From Choristoneura fumiferana (taxonomy: Eukaryota > Arthropoda > Insecta > Lepidoptera > Tortricidae): a DNA stretch of 64,000 nucleotides. Of this stretch, positions 1-10,445 are shown one piece after another. How positions within the stretch are numbered: the first letter of the stretch is position 1; each line of letters starts with the position of its first letter. The stretch covers positions 4,830,533 to 4,894,532 of the forward strand of contig NC_133495.1 of assembly GCF_025370935.1 (NCBI RefSeq), written 5' to 3'. The position numbers and the translations under genes are program-made. The notes beneath the pieces were generated by a model, which saw only the letters and a list, made by a program, of their open reading frames with translations, made no database searches and was not told the origin of the DNA.

Positions 1-80
1 AATGCGCAATTATTGTTTTGCTAGTTACTTGCCCCGGTTTTCCACGGGTATACAAAAATATCTAAATAATATATAGCGTT

Positions 81-175
81 CAAAAATATCTGACACTTCT
101 TACCGCCCTAGAAATTGAATCGTATCAGATATTTATGCACCTTGGCTGTGTCAAATATTGGTGCTGCTATATATA
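81..175 (-). repeat. CAGTCACC palindromic MITE, degenerate partial copy
   Basis: Reverse-orientation remnant of the short palindromic MITE that recurs at 5618, 37454, 39404, 43992, 45920, 57453, 59225 and 60608. Both halves of the paired 'TCAGATATTT' / 'AATATCTGACA' motif and the central 'CTAGAAAT' region are recognisable, but the outer TIR is eroded. Nothing else is visible in 176-559. Confidence 0.55.
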
Positions 176-559
176 CTATATAGGTACTACTGATGAAGAA
201 AATTAGAACAAATCTTTCACGCAAGGTAGGTCTCTATATTTTGTCCCAAATTTTTCACTTTAAATAAATGTGTAGCGAAATTAATAGGGTTACCTCCCCT
301 TTCGGGTACAGAACTCTAAATAGCAACATATATGTACACATCAACATTTACATACTAAATAGAAGCGCGTCTCGACTAGATATGGCAATTTATGTCGTTT
401 CTTCACTTTTATGACCCGGATCGGAGTCGTGTCACAAGTTTTAACCTAATGATATTGGTCACGCTGATGAGACGTTGCACTATTTAACGACCATTACATA
501 TACATAAACTTTATTAAGTACTGAATTAAGCCCGGTTTAGAACTGCGAGTAAAATCATT

Positions 560-795
560 CAAGTTACTCGCTAATCCTGCGTGAAGCAGCAGTGCTTGCA
601 CTGTTGTGTTTCGGCGTGGAGAGTAAGACAGCCGGTGAAATTTACTGGCACTTGAGGTATCCCATCTTAGGCCTCTAGGTTGGCAACGCATCTGCAATAC
701 CCCTGGTGTTGCAGATGTTTATGGGCGGTGGTGATCTTTACGGTCTCCTGATCCCACTTGCTCGTTTGCCATCCAGTCGAATAAAAAAAAAAAAA
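560..795 (+). repeat. Poly(A)-ended SINE-like retroposon, 5'-truncated
   Basis: Same family as the insertion at 5160-5441 on the opposite strand. Shared stretches include 'GTTTCGGCGTGGAGAGTAAG', 'CATCTTAGGCCTCTAGGTTG' and 'TTGCCATCCAGTCGAATAAA'. It ends in a run of A at 783-795, which indicates retroposition. No tRNA-like box A/B pair is evident, so its polymerase and class are unresolved. The short reading frames here are incidental. Confidence 0.6.
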
Positions 796-969
796 GTTAC
801 GAGATTGAGACGCTTGTTAGATCTCTTCGAACTCGTTCGCTGTACGACCACGTCCTATTTAATAAAACTTCAAAGTTCTACAATTTCACATAATTGTTAA
901 GTTTCTCATACAAATATTTTTTGGTAAAAATTTCATTTTTAACACTAACTTTTTTTGCTGACTGTACTT

Positions 970-1750
970 TTTAAAACGGAACCCTTATAGTTTCGCCATG
1001 TATGTTCTGTATGTCCGTCCGCAAGCTTTGCTCAGGGACTATCAATGCTAGAAGCTGTATTTTGCACAAAATATATGTTAAATATGCGACAAAATGTTAC
1101 AATAATAAATTGAAAAAAAAAAATTTTTTAGAGTACTCCCTAGACGTAGTGGGGGTGATTTTTTTTTCTCATCAACCTTGTAGTGTGGAGTATCGATGGA
1201 TAGGTCTTTTAAAAATTAGGGGGTTGCTATAACGTTTTCGATTTAGTGATTTGTTTGCAATAATATTCTACTTTAAAATGCAAATTTTCATTAAAATCGA
1301 GCGTCTCCCCTCTAAAATCTAAACAGTGGGTGGAAATTTTGAAAAAATCAGGATGGTAGTAAGTATATCACCTTACAAGAAAAACTTTAACGGTTAAGCT
1401 TTTCTTGACAATTATTAGTAGTTTAAGAGTAAATAGCAGCTTAAGGTATAAAATATACCTAAACTTTTTAAATTGTTCTATTTGTGTTGAATTTATTAGC
1501 AGATGAGTTAAGTAAGAGATGTGATATAAAGTTCATTAAATTATAATAATAATTGTAGGTAAGTCAAAAAGTACAAAATAAACTTTGTCCCATTTTTTCT
1601 GACATTGTCGATTATATAGGTAAATAAGTTCCATACCTAAACTTGGAATATTCCGTACAAAATACGAAAGAAAATTTTACTTATTTTTTTTTGTAATGGC
1701 TATGGAACCCTATTTCTGGCGTGTCCGACACGCTCTTGATCGGTTTTAAT
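970..1750 (-). repeat. GGGTTCCGT-type TIR-like repeat, copy 1
   Basis: Long non-coding interspersed repeat. In this orientation it runs from 'CGGAACCCTTATAG' through 'CAGGGACTATCAATGCTAGA' to 'GGAACCCTATTTCTGGCGTG'. Copies at 10446 and 14053 are plus-strand. Both ends carry inverted 'AGGGTTCCGTAGCC' / 'GGCTACGGAACCCT' sequence plus a 'GTGTCGGACACGC' extension, suggesting a non-autonomous DNA element. No transposase reading frame is visible. Confidence 0.55.
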
Positions 1751-1959
1751 GCCTACATTTGCAATACTAGCTGCTCATGCGAAATCTGTCTTATGCTATT
1801 AGCAATCAAGTATACTGACTACATGCAAGTGGATGGGGCTCGCGCACGCGCATCGCATCTATAGAATGTGCAACTGTTGAGTAGGGGAGAGGGGAAGGGT
1901 GGGCTTTCATGAAGCGATACCAATTTTATGAGCTTGGTTAATAAAAACATGTGCGCAAC

Positions 1960-2200
1960 CTACTAATATTATACACAGTGTCTACCCGCGGCTTCACTCG
2001 TTTTTAGGGTTCCGTGTCTGTCTGTCTGTCTGTCCGCGTGTCTGTTAGTACTAGAAAGCTGTAATTTGGCATGAATATACATAGTCAAATTTTCATTTCT
2101 AGTGATTTTTTGAAATATCACCCCATCCGTCTCTTTTTCGATTTTCTCAATGCACTCAGTGGCGTTATTTGCGTGCGATGTCACATATTTTTTTCCTGCC
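1960..2200 (-). repeat. Chimera of repeat fragments (TGTC-rich)
   Basis: Joins a 'CTACCCGCGGCTTCACTCG' fragment of the CGCATTTATAATATTAG superfamily to a second fragment carrying 'GGGTTCCGTGTCTGTCTGTC' and 'AGAAAGCTGTAATTTGGCAT', which resembles the end of the 970-1750 family. The (TGTC)n stretch is a short microsatellite. No coding sequence. Confidence 0.4.
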
Positions 2201-2702
2201 CTATCTTGAATTACAAACTTGTATATTTTGTTATTATACTAGTGTTTACTACAATGTAATACAATGTAATTAATTAACTCTCGCATGAAATAATATTAGA
2301 GTGAGCGGGACGGTACGATACGAACTTCGATTTTAGAATTTGGTAGTTAGTAGCCCTCTGTTCTATGACCTTTCGGGTTCACAAGACGGAGTGAAAGAGA
2401 AGGTATGAGTATGATCCATGACATATTCAAGTTAGATTTATGAGTTTACGCAATACGCCTGTGTAAATGTTAAATTATGGTTTTAATATTTAATTATTTG
2501 AGCGCACAAAGTACAACGATAACTAAAGTGGAACATAATACTTAAGTAAATTTTAACTCCGTAAAATAAGATTTTACACTCATTTTATTTGTGCAATACA
2601 GTACAATGACTCTACTCGTATTGAACACTGCAATGTAATAACCTAGTACAGAAAATAGAGGTAAGTACGAGTACATGGAGAAAAACATCCAAGGGAAGAA
2701 AT

Positions 2703-2960
2703 CTTACTATATAATCTAATATTATAAACGCGAAAGTTTGTATAGATGGATGTTTGGATGTTTTTTATTCTTTCTCGTAAAAAGTACTGAACGGATTTGC
2801 ATGAAATTGGGCATACTGGTAGATACCCTGGATGAACATACAGGCTACCTTTTATCCCGAAATAATGTATGGTTCCTGTCGGATCAAAAGAGTTTTAAAC
2901 TATATACGAGTACTAATTCTGTGCGAGCGAAAGCTAGTACGCAATATTTGTATAACTACG
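2703..2960 (-). repeat. CGCATTTATAATATTAG retroposon tail
   Basis: Reverse copy of an abundant lepidopteran repeat whose 3' end reads CGCATTTATAATATTAG; here it begins 'CTAATATTATAAACGCGAAA'. It continues with the usual 'TACTGAACGGATTTGCATGA' body. The class (RTE-derived SINE or RTE 3' end) cannot be settled by eye. Confidence 0.5.
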
Positions 2961-2988
2961 CTGGACTGTAGAGCAGATTTAAGAACGG

Positions 2989-3118
2989 AGGGCCTACTCC
3001 GAAGTTCGAAAATCGAAGTTCATATCTTACCGTTCCTCTTGATCTCGTATTAAATAGTATAAGTGTCAGAGGGACGGAACGACACGAACTTTGATTTTCG
3101 AACTTCGTATTAGCCCTG
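2989..3118. repeat. Palindromic MITE (GGGCTACT-CGAAACTCGAA family)
   Basis: Imperfect foldback. The left arm 'GGGCCTACTCCGAAGTTCGA' pairs with the right arm 'TCGAACTTCGTATTAGCCCT', with inner 'GAGGGACGGAACGACACGAA' paired to the left half. Same family as 36492-36621 and 42868-42997. A half copy lies at about 2300-2362. Confidence 0.55.
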
Positions 3119-3282
3119 TAGTTACTAACATCTCATAAGAAATAATATGGCATGTTTCGAGTTTTTTAGTTTGTGTAAAGACGAATCTTAGGAGTACCAA
3201 TATGGAGCTTCTTAGATAGACCTTTAGATAAGGCCTTTGGACTATCGTTTCAGTATTTACGAGTACATCCTCAATCCCACGA

Positions 3283-3420
3283 ATATTATAAATGCGAAAG
3301 CTTGTAAGTCTGTTTGTTTGTTACTTCATTACATCTAAACCACTGAAGTTTGAGTGCCGGAGACGGACATCGGATTCGCCGGTAACGGCTAGTCAATTTT
3401 AAGCTTCAAGCATTAACTAA
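3283..3420 (-). repeat. Truncated CGCATTTATAATATTAG repeat
   Basis: Begins 'GAATATTATAAATGCGAAAG' followed by 'TGTTTGTTTGTTACTTCATT', the reverse complement of the family tail. The body decays within about 130 bp. Confidence 0.45.
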
Positions 3421-3699
3421 GTATCCAAAGCTAACTCCAACAATTGGCAATAGAAACGAAATGTCAAAATCAATTCACCTGCAGCCATTACGTGCACTTG
3501 CAGCTTACATAACCATAACCTTTTACATATTTTGCAATGCAGCTACATGCTAGTTACTTTCGAGCTGGGGCCTGATGCCACGCTGAAATATCACTTTTAC
3601 CTGTTAATTTGTTGGGTAAGTTACTGTTAATGGGATGTTATGAATAGTTGGCACGGTTCCGGCTTAGCCAATAATAACTTGGACTTAGAAAAATTAAAA

Positions 3700-3930
3700 T
3701 TTTTGATTTTTAAACAAGGTAGGTATCATGAGTTTGCAGCGCTTGCTTTTGAGACAATGGGATCATGGTCAGAAGACACAAAGATTATGAAAGATTTGTC
3801 TGCCCATTTGGTTCTGGCCTCAGGTGGCCACAGGGCTGGTACTTAGATTTCTCAATGGTTAGGAATAGGTTCAGAGAGGTAATGCGGCCAGTGTGCTAGG
3901 GCCGCTGCCTGTGAACGAAAACGGAAAAGC
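3700..3930 (+). pseudogene. LINE ORF2 C-terminal remnant (ETxGxW ... RAG ... GNAASVLG)
   Basis: Translation gives 'FAALAFETMGSWSEDTK', then 'GHRAGT', a stop, 'ISQWLGIGSER', and after a frame change 'GNAASVLGPLP'. This succession matches the tail of insect LINE open reading frames, and a second independent example lies at 49650-49960. Only the last ~80 codons survive and the frame is broken, so it is dead. Clade assignment is not possible from this fragment. Confidence 0.45.
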
Positions 3931-4179
3931 TTGTAATGAAAACGTAAAAAATTATTTCTTGTCTACTGTCACGTCAATTAAAAAAGTAAAATTTAAAATC
4001 ATCTAAAGTAAAAACGTAGTTGTCGATTATGATTGGTTTTTTGGAGTATTTTTGTATTTTTTATTTCAACTCCAAATTTGTTACTTTTACGGGTATCCCG
4101 TGCTGCTGCTTAAGTAGCATAGTAGAAATAAGCAACCTGAGATATGTATGCATAGGAAAAAATCGTGTCTAGATTCCTG

Positions 4180-4400
4180 TCCAGCAGTGGTGTAGGGGTT
4201 ATACACGCAGCACGGATGCTGAGGACCTGGTTTCGATTCCCAGTGCTGGTCTCTTTTTCTGGTTTTTCTGCATCCATGTCTCAGTTTGTATTTTCGATGT
4301 AGTTGTCGATGGTATTTTAACTGCTATTCCTAGTCTATGTGAGAAATACCAGCCTTGGGGTCGCCTGAGGCCGGAAACAAAAAAATACTGTCGAATCAAA
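4180..4400 (+). repeat. tRNA-headed SINE, family 3
   Basis: The head contains a box A-like 'GTGGTGTAGGGGTTATA' and a box B-like 'GGTTTCGATTCC' in a tRNA-like layout, followed by a body with 'TCTCAGTTTGTATTTTCGA'. Related copies are at 6745-7075, 23705-24000 and the palindrome at 27011-27185. It is not a functional tRNA gene: the acceptor stem does not pair properly and the body follows directly. Confidence 0.5.
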
Positions 4401-5126
4401 TACTTATATAATAATAAATTTTCATCAAGTAAACAAGTATAACTGCTTATCCTGTCAATGCCCAATTAATGATGTTTACGTTGAAAATATAAAAAGAAAT
4501 AGCGGCTCCAAACAAAAGTGAACGCGCGCACTTGAACAATAGCAAATTCAATATTGATGTTTTGACATAATAACTGTTAAAGATCAACGACCTATCTGTA
4601 AAAAGCTAAGTTAGCGATCACGATAGAGCAACGCACTTTGAGTGCCTCTCGGTGTGTTCGATTTCAACATGTGACTCAAGCTTTATCTGAACAGAAGAGT
4701 GGAATATTTCGATATCTCAATGTTTATTTTTATTGAGTTACCGATGCTGAGTTCAACAGCTACTGGATACTTTTTTACAACCTTTAACTTGTGTTGTAGT
4801 TTGTTGTTTTGGGTCAAATTTTGCAAGTTCATTTCGGCTCACTTCCAAGTTCCAGTGGTCGGATAGACTTCAAATTCGGTATAAATTAAGTAAGTTGGAT
4901 GACAATACAAGTACAGTCAATAAAAAGTACAGTCATCCAAATAAGCTATCATTAGTCGATTCAAAGGTGTTATTCTCCAAATGATCCTTGTTTGCTTCGC
5001 AAACCTAGCCAGTTTCGAAGTTTAGTGCCACACACAAACTTGTCAAAGTAGTGTGAGGAAGACTGGTATTTGAACTAGGACTACTGAAACTTACTAAGCC
5101 AATTTTAAAATAAGCTATCTTAACTT

Positions 5127-5601
5127 AAGGCTGCGTTTCTACCAGAGATGTGCGAGGATTTTTTTTATTCGACTGGATGGCAAACAAGCAAGTGGGTCTC
5201 CTGATAGTAAGAGATCACCACCGCCCATAGACACCTGCAACACCAGGGGAATTGCAGATGCGTTGCCAACCTAGAGGCCTAAGATGGGATACCTCAAGTG
5301 CCAGGAATTTCAACAGCTGTCTTACTCTCCACGCCGAAACGCACCAGTGCAAACACTGCTGCTTCACGGCAGGATTAGCGAGCAAGATGGTGGTAGCAAT
5401 CCGGGCGGACCTTGCACAAGGTCCTACCACCTGCAATATAGGAGGATATGTTGTAAGAATGTGTTTTTCATGAACCAATAGAAACTATTTATTTACCTAT
5501 CCTTGCACAGCACATCTCTGCTGAAAACAGACGAGCGCAGCGGAGGTAAATAAAGCGTTCGCAACACATCCTAGCACATCTTTGGTGGAAACGGAGCCTT
5601 A
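5127..5601. repeat. GTTTC-ACCAGAGATGTGC MITE split by a retroposon
   Basis: Terminal inverted repeats 'GGCTGCGTTTCTACCAGAGA' and 'CATCTTTGGTGGAAACGGAG' frame a short non-coding element. It contains the family's 'GTTTTTCATGAACCAATAGA' segment. A 282-bp retroposon interrupts it at 5160. Other copies or fragments: 15714-16213, 21135-21630, 58029 and 62233-62345. Confidence 0.6.
5160..5441 (-). mobile_element. Poly(A)-ended SINE-like retroposon with 6-bp TSD
   Basis: Inserted in the MITE at 5127-5601. 'GAGGAT' is duplicated at 5154-5159 and 5442-5447. On the minus strand it ends in 'CCAGTCGAATAAAAAA', that is, with a poly(A) tail, so it moved through RNA. It shares most of its length with 560-795. 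Tail fragments occur at 43021-43062 and, more diverged, at 41855-41920 and 48758-48835. No reading frame of note. Confidence 0.65.
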
Positions 5602-5617
5602 TGATCGCAACTGTAGC

Positions 5618-5747
5618 TACAGTCACCAGCACCAATACCTGACACAAAAGCGTGCATAAATATCTAATACGACTCTATTTCTAGGGCCGCTAGGACGTGT
5701 CAGATATTTTTGCACACTCCGCTGTGGCAGATATGAATGCGACTGTA
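5618..5747 (+). repeat. CAGTCACC palindromic MITE
   Basis: Starts 'TACAGTCACCAGCACCAATA' and ends 'GACTGTA'. Internally it carries 'GACTCTATTTCTAGGGCCGC', the 'GTCAGATATTTTTGCAC' arm and 'GCTGTGGCAGATAT'. The right TIR is shortened. Non-autonomous; no coding capacity. Confidence 0.65.
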
Positions 5748-6142
5748 CCACTTCTAAATTAAGTAAATCTCTAATGTGTTGTCCCCAGCAGGGTGCCTAT
5801 TTCCTGATTAACGATATTCTACCTATTTATGCAAAAAACTTGTGAAGATTTAAAAACTGATAATACTAAGTGATCGGTTCGACACAATCATTAATTAATA
5901 GAATATTTTATACCAAAAATTACTTCGCGAAATATTTCACATTTAATATTAATATAATGTTTGACATTTGTATATGTCACGCTTAATAAAGAATGACACG
6001 TGTTTACATCATAATTATAAGGGCTGAATTATGATTATGACAGTAAAAATGACTTGTAAGATTATTAATAAATTCTCGAGTGATTGTATGTTTATGTTTT
6101 GCACATCAATATGGAATCGAGGAAGTAAATAGAAAATTATAT

Positions 6143-6164
6143 GTTTTTTTTCTTTCAGGTAAGT
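6143..6164 (+). promoter_or_regulatory. Candidate recursive (ratchet) splice site
   Basis: An uninterrupted 13-base pyrimidine tract (6144-6156) leads straight into an acceptor CAG at 6156-6158. A perfect 5' splice donor GTAAGT follows at once at 6159-6164. An acceptor followed by a donor with no exon between is the hallmark of recursive splicing in long insect introns (known from Drosophila). A second such site is at 60145-60171 on the same strand. Alternatively it starts a short exon, since one downstream frame stays open to about 6237. No transcript evidence is available here. Confidence 0.45.
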
Positions 6165-6744
6165 CGTTGACTGGGTTGAAGTATTCTGCACAGAAAACAA
6201 ATTGCAAGAAGGTACCCAAACAATTTCCATTTTTTTAATACCCAATGAGATTTTTAGTTTAGTTTTATGTTGCATCTGGTTTCATCTTTGAGATTATTAT
6301 ACTGTCTTTATGTATATATCACTCATCGTAGTTTAAGTACTATTAGCAATTACTAAGTTTGCTAATGAGTTCGATAGTAGAAACGGTATCTAGAAGATTA
6401 GTAAGAAAAATACAAATGAATTAGATACCGACTCACTTCTACAGTGTAAACAAAATAACTGTCTGTCAGAAATCAATGACTTTCGATCTATTTGCAGCTA
6501 TAGTGCATTGACTTAGAGGTTAAACATATATCTTTGGATCTGCGGGTAACGGATCATTTACCGATATGTTTAGGTTTTCACACCTTGCGTTTATTTATTG
6601 CAGAATATCGGTTTATTGTCGACGTCAATACGTATTTGTAGTAGCGCGTGTTGAATTTAATTTTATACGGACATTGGATGTGTTAAAGTAAAAGATAATA
6701 ACAGAATAAGGGCCATTGTGTATGTATAGTCACGAGCGTTTGTA

Positions 6745-7075
6745 TCTGCTCTATGGAACAAAAAACGCTATATCGAAAATACAAACTGAAATATAGATGC
6801 ACAGAACTACAGAAAAATAAGACCAGCGCTGGTATTCGAACCCAGGTCCTCGGTATTCCGTGCCGTGTGTGTGGTACCGCTACACCACCGCTGGACAACG
6901 ATACAGACACGAATTTCCCCTATGCACCTCATATCTCCGCTTGTGTTGTTTCTTATTTAGTCACTTAAGCAGCGACACTAGCGACATCTATGCCGTAGCC
7001 CTCATCGAGAAATTTTTCGGCACTCCATCGGAACTAACCGCTCACCCGGACAAGAGATATCGTTATTAAGCAAAA
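6745..7075 (-). repeat. SINE-like repeat with embedded tRNA-like module (family 3)
   Basis: Reverse-oriented tRNA-like block: 'GGTATTCGAACCCAGGTCCT' is box B read backwards and 'GTACCGCTACACCACCGCTG' is box A. It is followed by a shared tail with 'AACTAACCGCTCACCCGGAC' and 'AAGAGATATCG'. The same arrangement is at 23705-24000, so the tRNA-like block and tail form one family. Confidence 0.5.
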
Positions 7076-7447
7076 AAACGCTGTCAATGCGCGTTAAACA
7101 TGCGCGATTAATAATAATAAGTAATATTAAGAAATAAAAGCTGTCTCAACTGTAACTAAAATGAAACTATCAATTATGTCATGCTTTTTTTTGCTAAAAT
7201 AAGTTATACCAGTGCCAGTTACCTCGCATGGCTATAAGTCAGTCATGATCAGGATTGCTCGATCCAGTAATAAAAGTATCGACCAAAAGAATTTTAACGT
7301 AATAATAATAATAATTAAAATTAATTCGATTTTATAAATTCTGATAATAACCAACAAGAGCAAACTCGATAAGTATAAACGGACGTTTTAAAAAAACAGT
7401 GTACCCTTTTTTTTAACAATCGATTCCGAATGTCCCCATTTTTTCAT

Positions 7448-7650
7448 ACAAAAATTTATGAGTCAGTTTTGTCACGCCCAAAGTAAACGTACGAATGCTC
7501 GACACGTTAATGTCCAATAGCTGACACCCAGCTGTCATCTCTATTGTTAATGATGACATAAAGTTAAAGATGTCAACTATTGGGACAGCGACGAGCACTC
7601 GTACGTTTACCTTACTGAGTGTGAAAAAAACGTCGCAAAACTGAAATTTT
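7448..7650. repeat. Foldback MITE
   Basis: The left arm 'GTAAACGTACGAATGCTCGA' followed by 'CCAATAGCTGAC' is mirrored by 'GTCAACTATTGGGACAGCGA' and 'GAGCACTCGTACGTTTAC' on the right. Outer 'CAGTTTTG' / 'CAAAACTG' extend the pairing. The centre is a short 'TGACACCCAGCTGTCA' palindrome. Found once in this window. Confidence 0.5.
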
Positions 7651-8171
7651 AATCCTGAGTAGGAAAAATTATATGCTTTCCAAAATTAAAAAAAGAAAGG
7701 TACACTTATTTTTAAAACGTCGAACGATAGTTACCAAGTATCAATTTTCGCAATAAAAAAACATCGGAATGTCAATTCGAGTTCCATAAAAGGAGCATTA
7801 TTGTGTCACGATCCCAAATCACACACACACAGGAAATGTCAAGAAGAATGCCATTTTGAGCAAATTCTCAGGATACTTACGTAACGTCAAAATCTAACTA
7901 CGTTTGTTCAAACACAGCGCAAATATAAACTCTTTTGCTTTGCCATTATCGGTGATTTTAGCTTGTTTGTGATAGTTCGTGACCATAAAAAGTAGGGCTC
8001 AATCGGTAATAAGAATAACTGTTGCTTAAGATTTTGACCATTTTATGTCCAATATTAGATAACACCTGATTTGTTCGTAAACTCATTGTTTTACAAATTT
8101 GACAATGGGCAACACTCGTGACTAAAGAAATCATGACAATATGACCGAAAAATTGCAATCGTGCGTTGATT

Positions 8172-8236
8172 AAGGACGGACGGACGGATGAACATGGCGA
8201 AACTATAAGGGTTCCTAGGAGACTACAGAACCCTAA
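8172..8236 (+). repeat. Terminal fragment of GGGTTCCGT-type repeat
   Basis: Short remnant with 'GGACGGACGGACGGATGAAC', 'ATGGCGAAACTATAAGGGTT' and a final 'CAGAACCCTAAC', equivalent to the 3' end of the copies at 10446 and 14053. Confidence 0.45.
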
Positions 8237-8239
8237 CTA

Positions 8240-10135
8240 GCCTGTTATATCCCAGGCATTTCCTCAGGCAATTTTTTCAATCAAAAAATTGAAATTAGAG
8301 TGCGGAGTTCAAAATGGCAAAATTTCGCTCGTCACTGGCATTTTTGGCTTTACCTACACGAAGAGCGTAATCATTTTGACAATATACATTCACAGTATAT
8401 ATTGCCTAATGCATAGACGTCATTATGCTCATGTAGAAGTAGTAGCGCTTTATTTAATATGTATTGTCCACCCATTGATGTTTGACGTGAGGCTGAGATA
8501 GGATTTTAGGTGGATTTTTTTTATCCATAGGTACCTACTTGTGTGAACGTTGGCTCCGTTGTTCTCTAGTTTTTGCAAAACTGACGTCAATTGAATGTGC
8601 TAATTGATTTATTTCCGCTAATTCGTACACGTCCTCTATGAATCTGATTCGAAGTAAATTACAATGTTTATTTGTTCAGTGTTGGTACATGGTTGGTATA
8701 GTACCTACCTAATAAAAACTTCAGGCTGGAAAGAACAATGAACCTAATTTACAAATAAAAAAGACAACGTTAAAAAGTTAAAGCAGGGTTTAAAACTGAC
8801 GCTAAAAATGACACATTTGAAAAAGGAAGTATTAAAAAATTATCACACATCAGCTCGCGTGTTTGAAAGCCAGCATTTTGGCCGTTGTGAGTGAGGAAAG
8901 TTGTGACGTAATAACGCATTGTTGAGAGCCCTGGAGCAAGAATCTGTGGCAGAAATTTAATTTTAACCGGTTTAAAAAAACTGATATGGCCAGCGTTATT
9001 ATCGATTAGATATTGCGTTGCGTTGGTGAGAGGACAGTGTAAGGGCACAACAATGTTGCAAGCATGTTGTTAATAATTGCAACTTGTTTGAAAATGTTTT
9101 GTTTTTACATAGCTTGATAATGATTGATATAATTGATAATTTTTACAAGTGAGGCTACATATAAGTATAGCAATCGATTTATAACTACAATAACTATGGC
9201 GTAACATAGTTTAAGTCAAAAAAAGACTTATTAAATAATGCGAAATTATTACATATTAATATCTGAATTGCGTATAATTAGTAACATTGTAGATTAAGTA
9301 AGTGAATTAAATGTTAATCAACATAATTTACTGACTCTACATTAACATTTTTAATTTTAATACTGATTGATTTGATTACACATTTATTTGATTAATTCAG
9401 TTGTCTTATTATAATAATATGTAATTTTTGACAAGCAAACAAGATGTTTATATACTGTTATACGAGTACTATGAAAAATTTAAGGTTTAGCTCCAATCGT
9501 TTGACTGTATAACCTATGTGACTGACGGATGCATGGGACTCCTTTTGTCACCCTTTAATGACTGGCGAAGCAGCGGAAGGGTTAGTGCAAGAGTTAGTTA
9601 AATTTGGTTATCAGTTTTCGTTTTCGTACAATACAATACAATGATTTTTAATAAACACAAAACACATAGTATTGAAAACACTGATATAAGTATATAGATG
9701 TTCCAAGGTAAGTAATAGGTGGTCTTATCGATTCAGAATAACTTAACGTACGTACGAGTACTGAGTTTAACGTTAGCTGTGGTTAAGTCGACCAAAACAA
9801 AGTTAATTATAAAGTTGTGTTCCTTGGAGAACGCTACGATCTACTATACTTATCATCGCGACTGTCTACACTTTCGTCGAGTATGTAGAAATTCTCGGTC
9901 ACTGGGTGATGTAACTGATTATGTTAAACATCACATTTTACACAGTATATGCCTTATTCGACGAAAAATGTGTCTTGCCTTTAAAATTGTAATGGAAATG
10001 TCACATAATATATTTAACCATATTTGATTGCACAAATATCTGATAAGTGTGCAAGATATTTATTTATAGTACTAATTTTAGGAAGATTACTGTAAACTGT
10101 GACACTTGAATTTATAACATAGTTATAATATATAG
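8240..10135. other. Gene-free AT-rich stretch
   Basis: I see no gene, tRNA or clear family member. Open frames of up to about 100 codons exist on both strands, but their composition matches the surrounding AT-rich DNA and they have no recognisable motif or splice context. Confidence 0.4.
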
Positions 10136-10139
10136 GTAG

Positions 10140-10225
10140 AGTAATTCACGATGACACGTACCGTGGTTCCTATTACAATGTGATTAATGTATAATTTTGA
10201 CAAAATCACGCGTCTTCGTGTATGG
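10140..10225 (+). repeat. Interspersed repeat fragment (TTTTGACAAAATCACGCGTC)
   Basis: Shares 'TTTTGACAAAATCACGCGTC' and flanking sequence ('TTCACGATGAC', 'GTGGTTCCTATTACAA') with 12540-12625. The two copies diverge immediately after the shared 'TTCGTG' block. Class unknown. Confidence 0.45.
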
Positions 10226-10239
10226 TACTAGGTATATAT

Positions 10240-10380
10240 ATGCGACCTAACAGACCCAGTCGGCGATGGTTTGACTACTTCTTGAAGGACCCCTTCAAGG
10301 AGGAGGAGGAAGGGTACCTTGTATGTAGTGGCCAGAGAGTAGTGGAAGTATCGGGGAAATTCACGGTCGACATCCCGTAA
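10240..10380 (+). CDS. Small ORF, 46 aa, unknown
   Basis: ATG-started frame with unusually coding-like codons for this AT-rich region. It contains 'RRWFDYFLKDPF', an acidic EEEE run and the C-terminal 'GQRVVEVSGKFTVDIP' before TAA. It follows directly on the repeat fragment at 10140-10225, and that repeat's second copy lacks it. It may be a tiny gene, a stranded exon or the remnant of a larger transposon ORF. I do not recognise a family. No signal peptide or membrane segment is visible. Confidence 0.2.
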   Translation: MRPNRPSRRWFDYFLKDPFKEEEEGYLVCSGQRVVEVSGKFTVDIP

Positions 10381-10445
10381 GAAATATAATTTAAACTAAC
10401 TGTGATTTATTGAAACTGTTTAATGATATTCGTTAGATGAGACCA

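Noticed and set aside
8770..9048. 92-codon minus-strand frame
   Set aside because: No splice signals, no domain and composition like the surroundings. Treated as chance.
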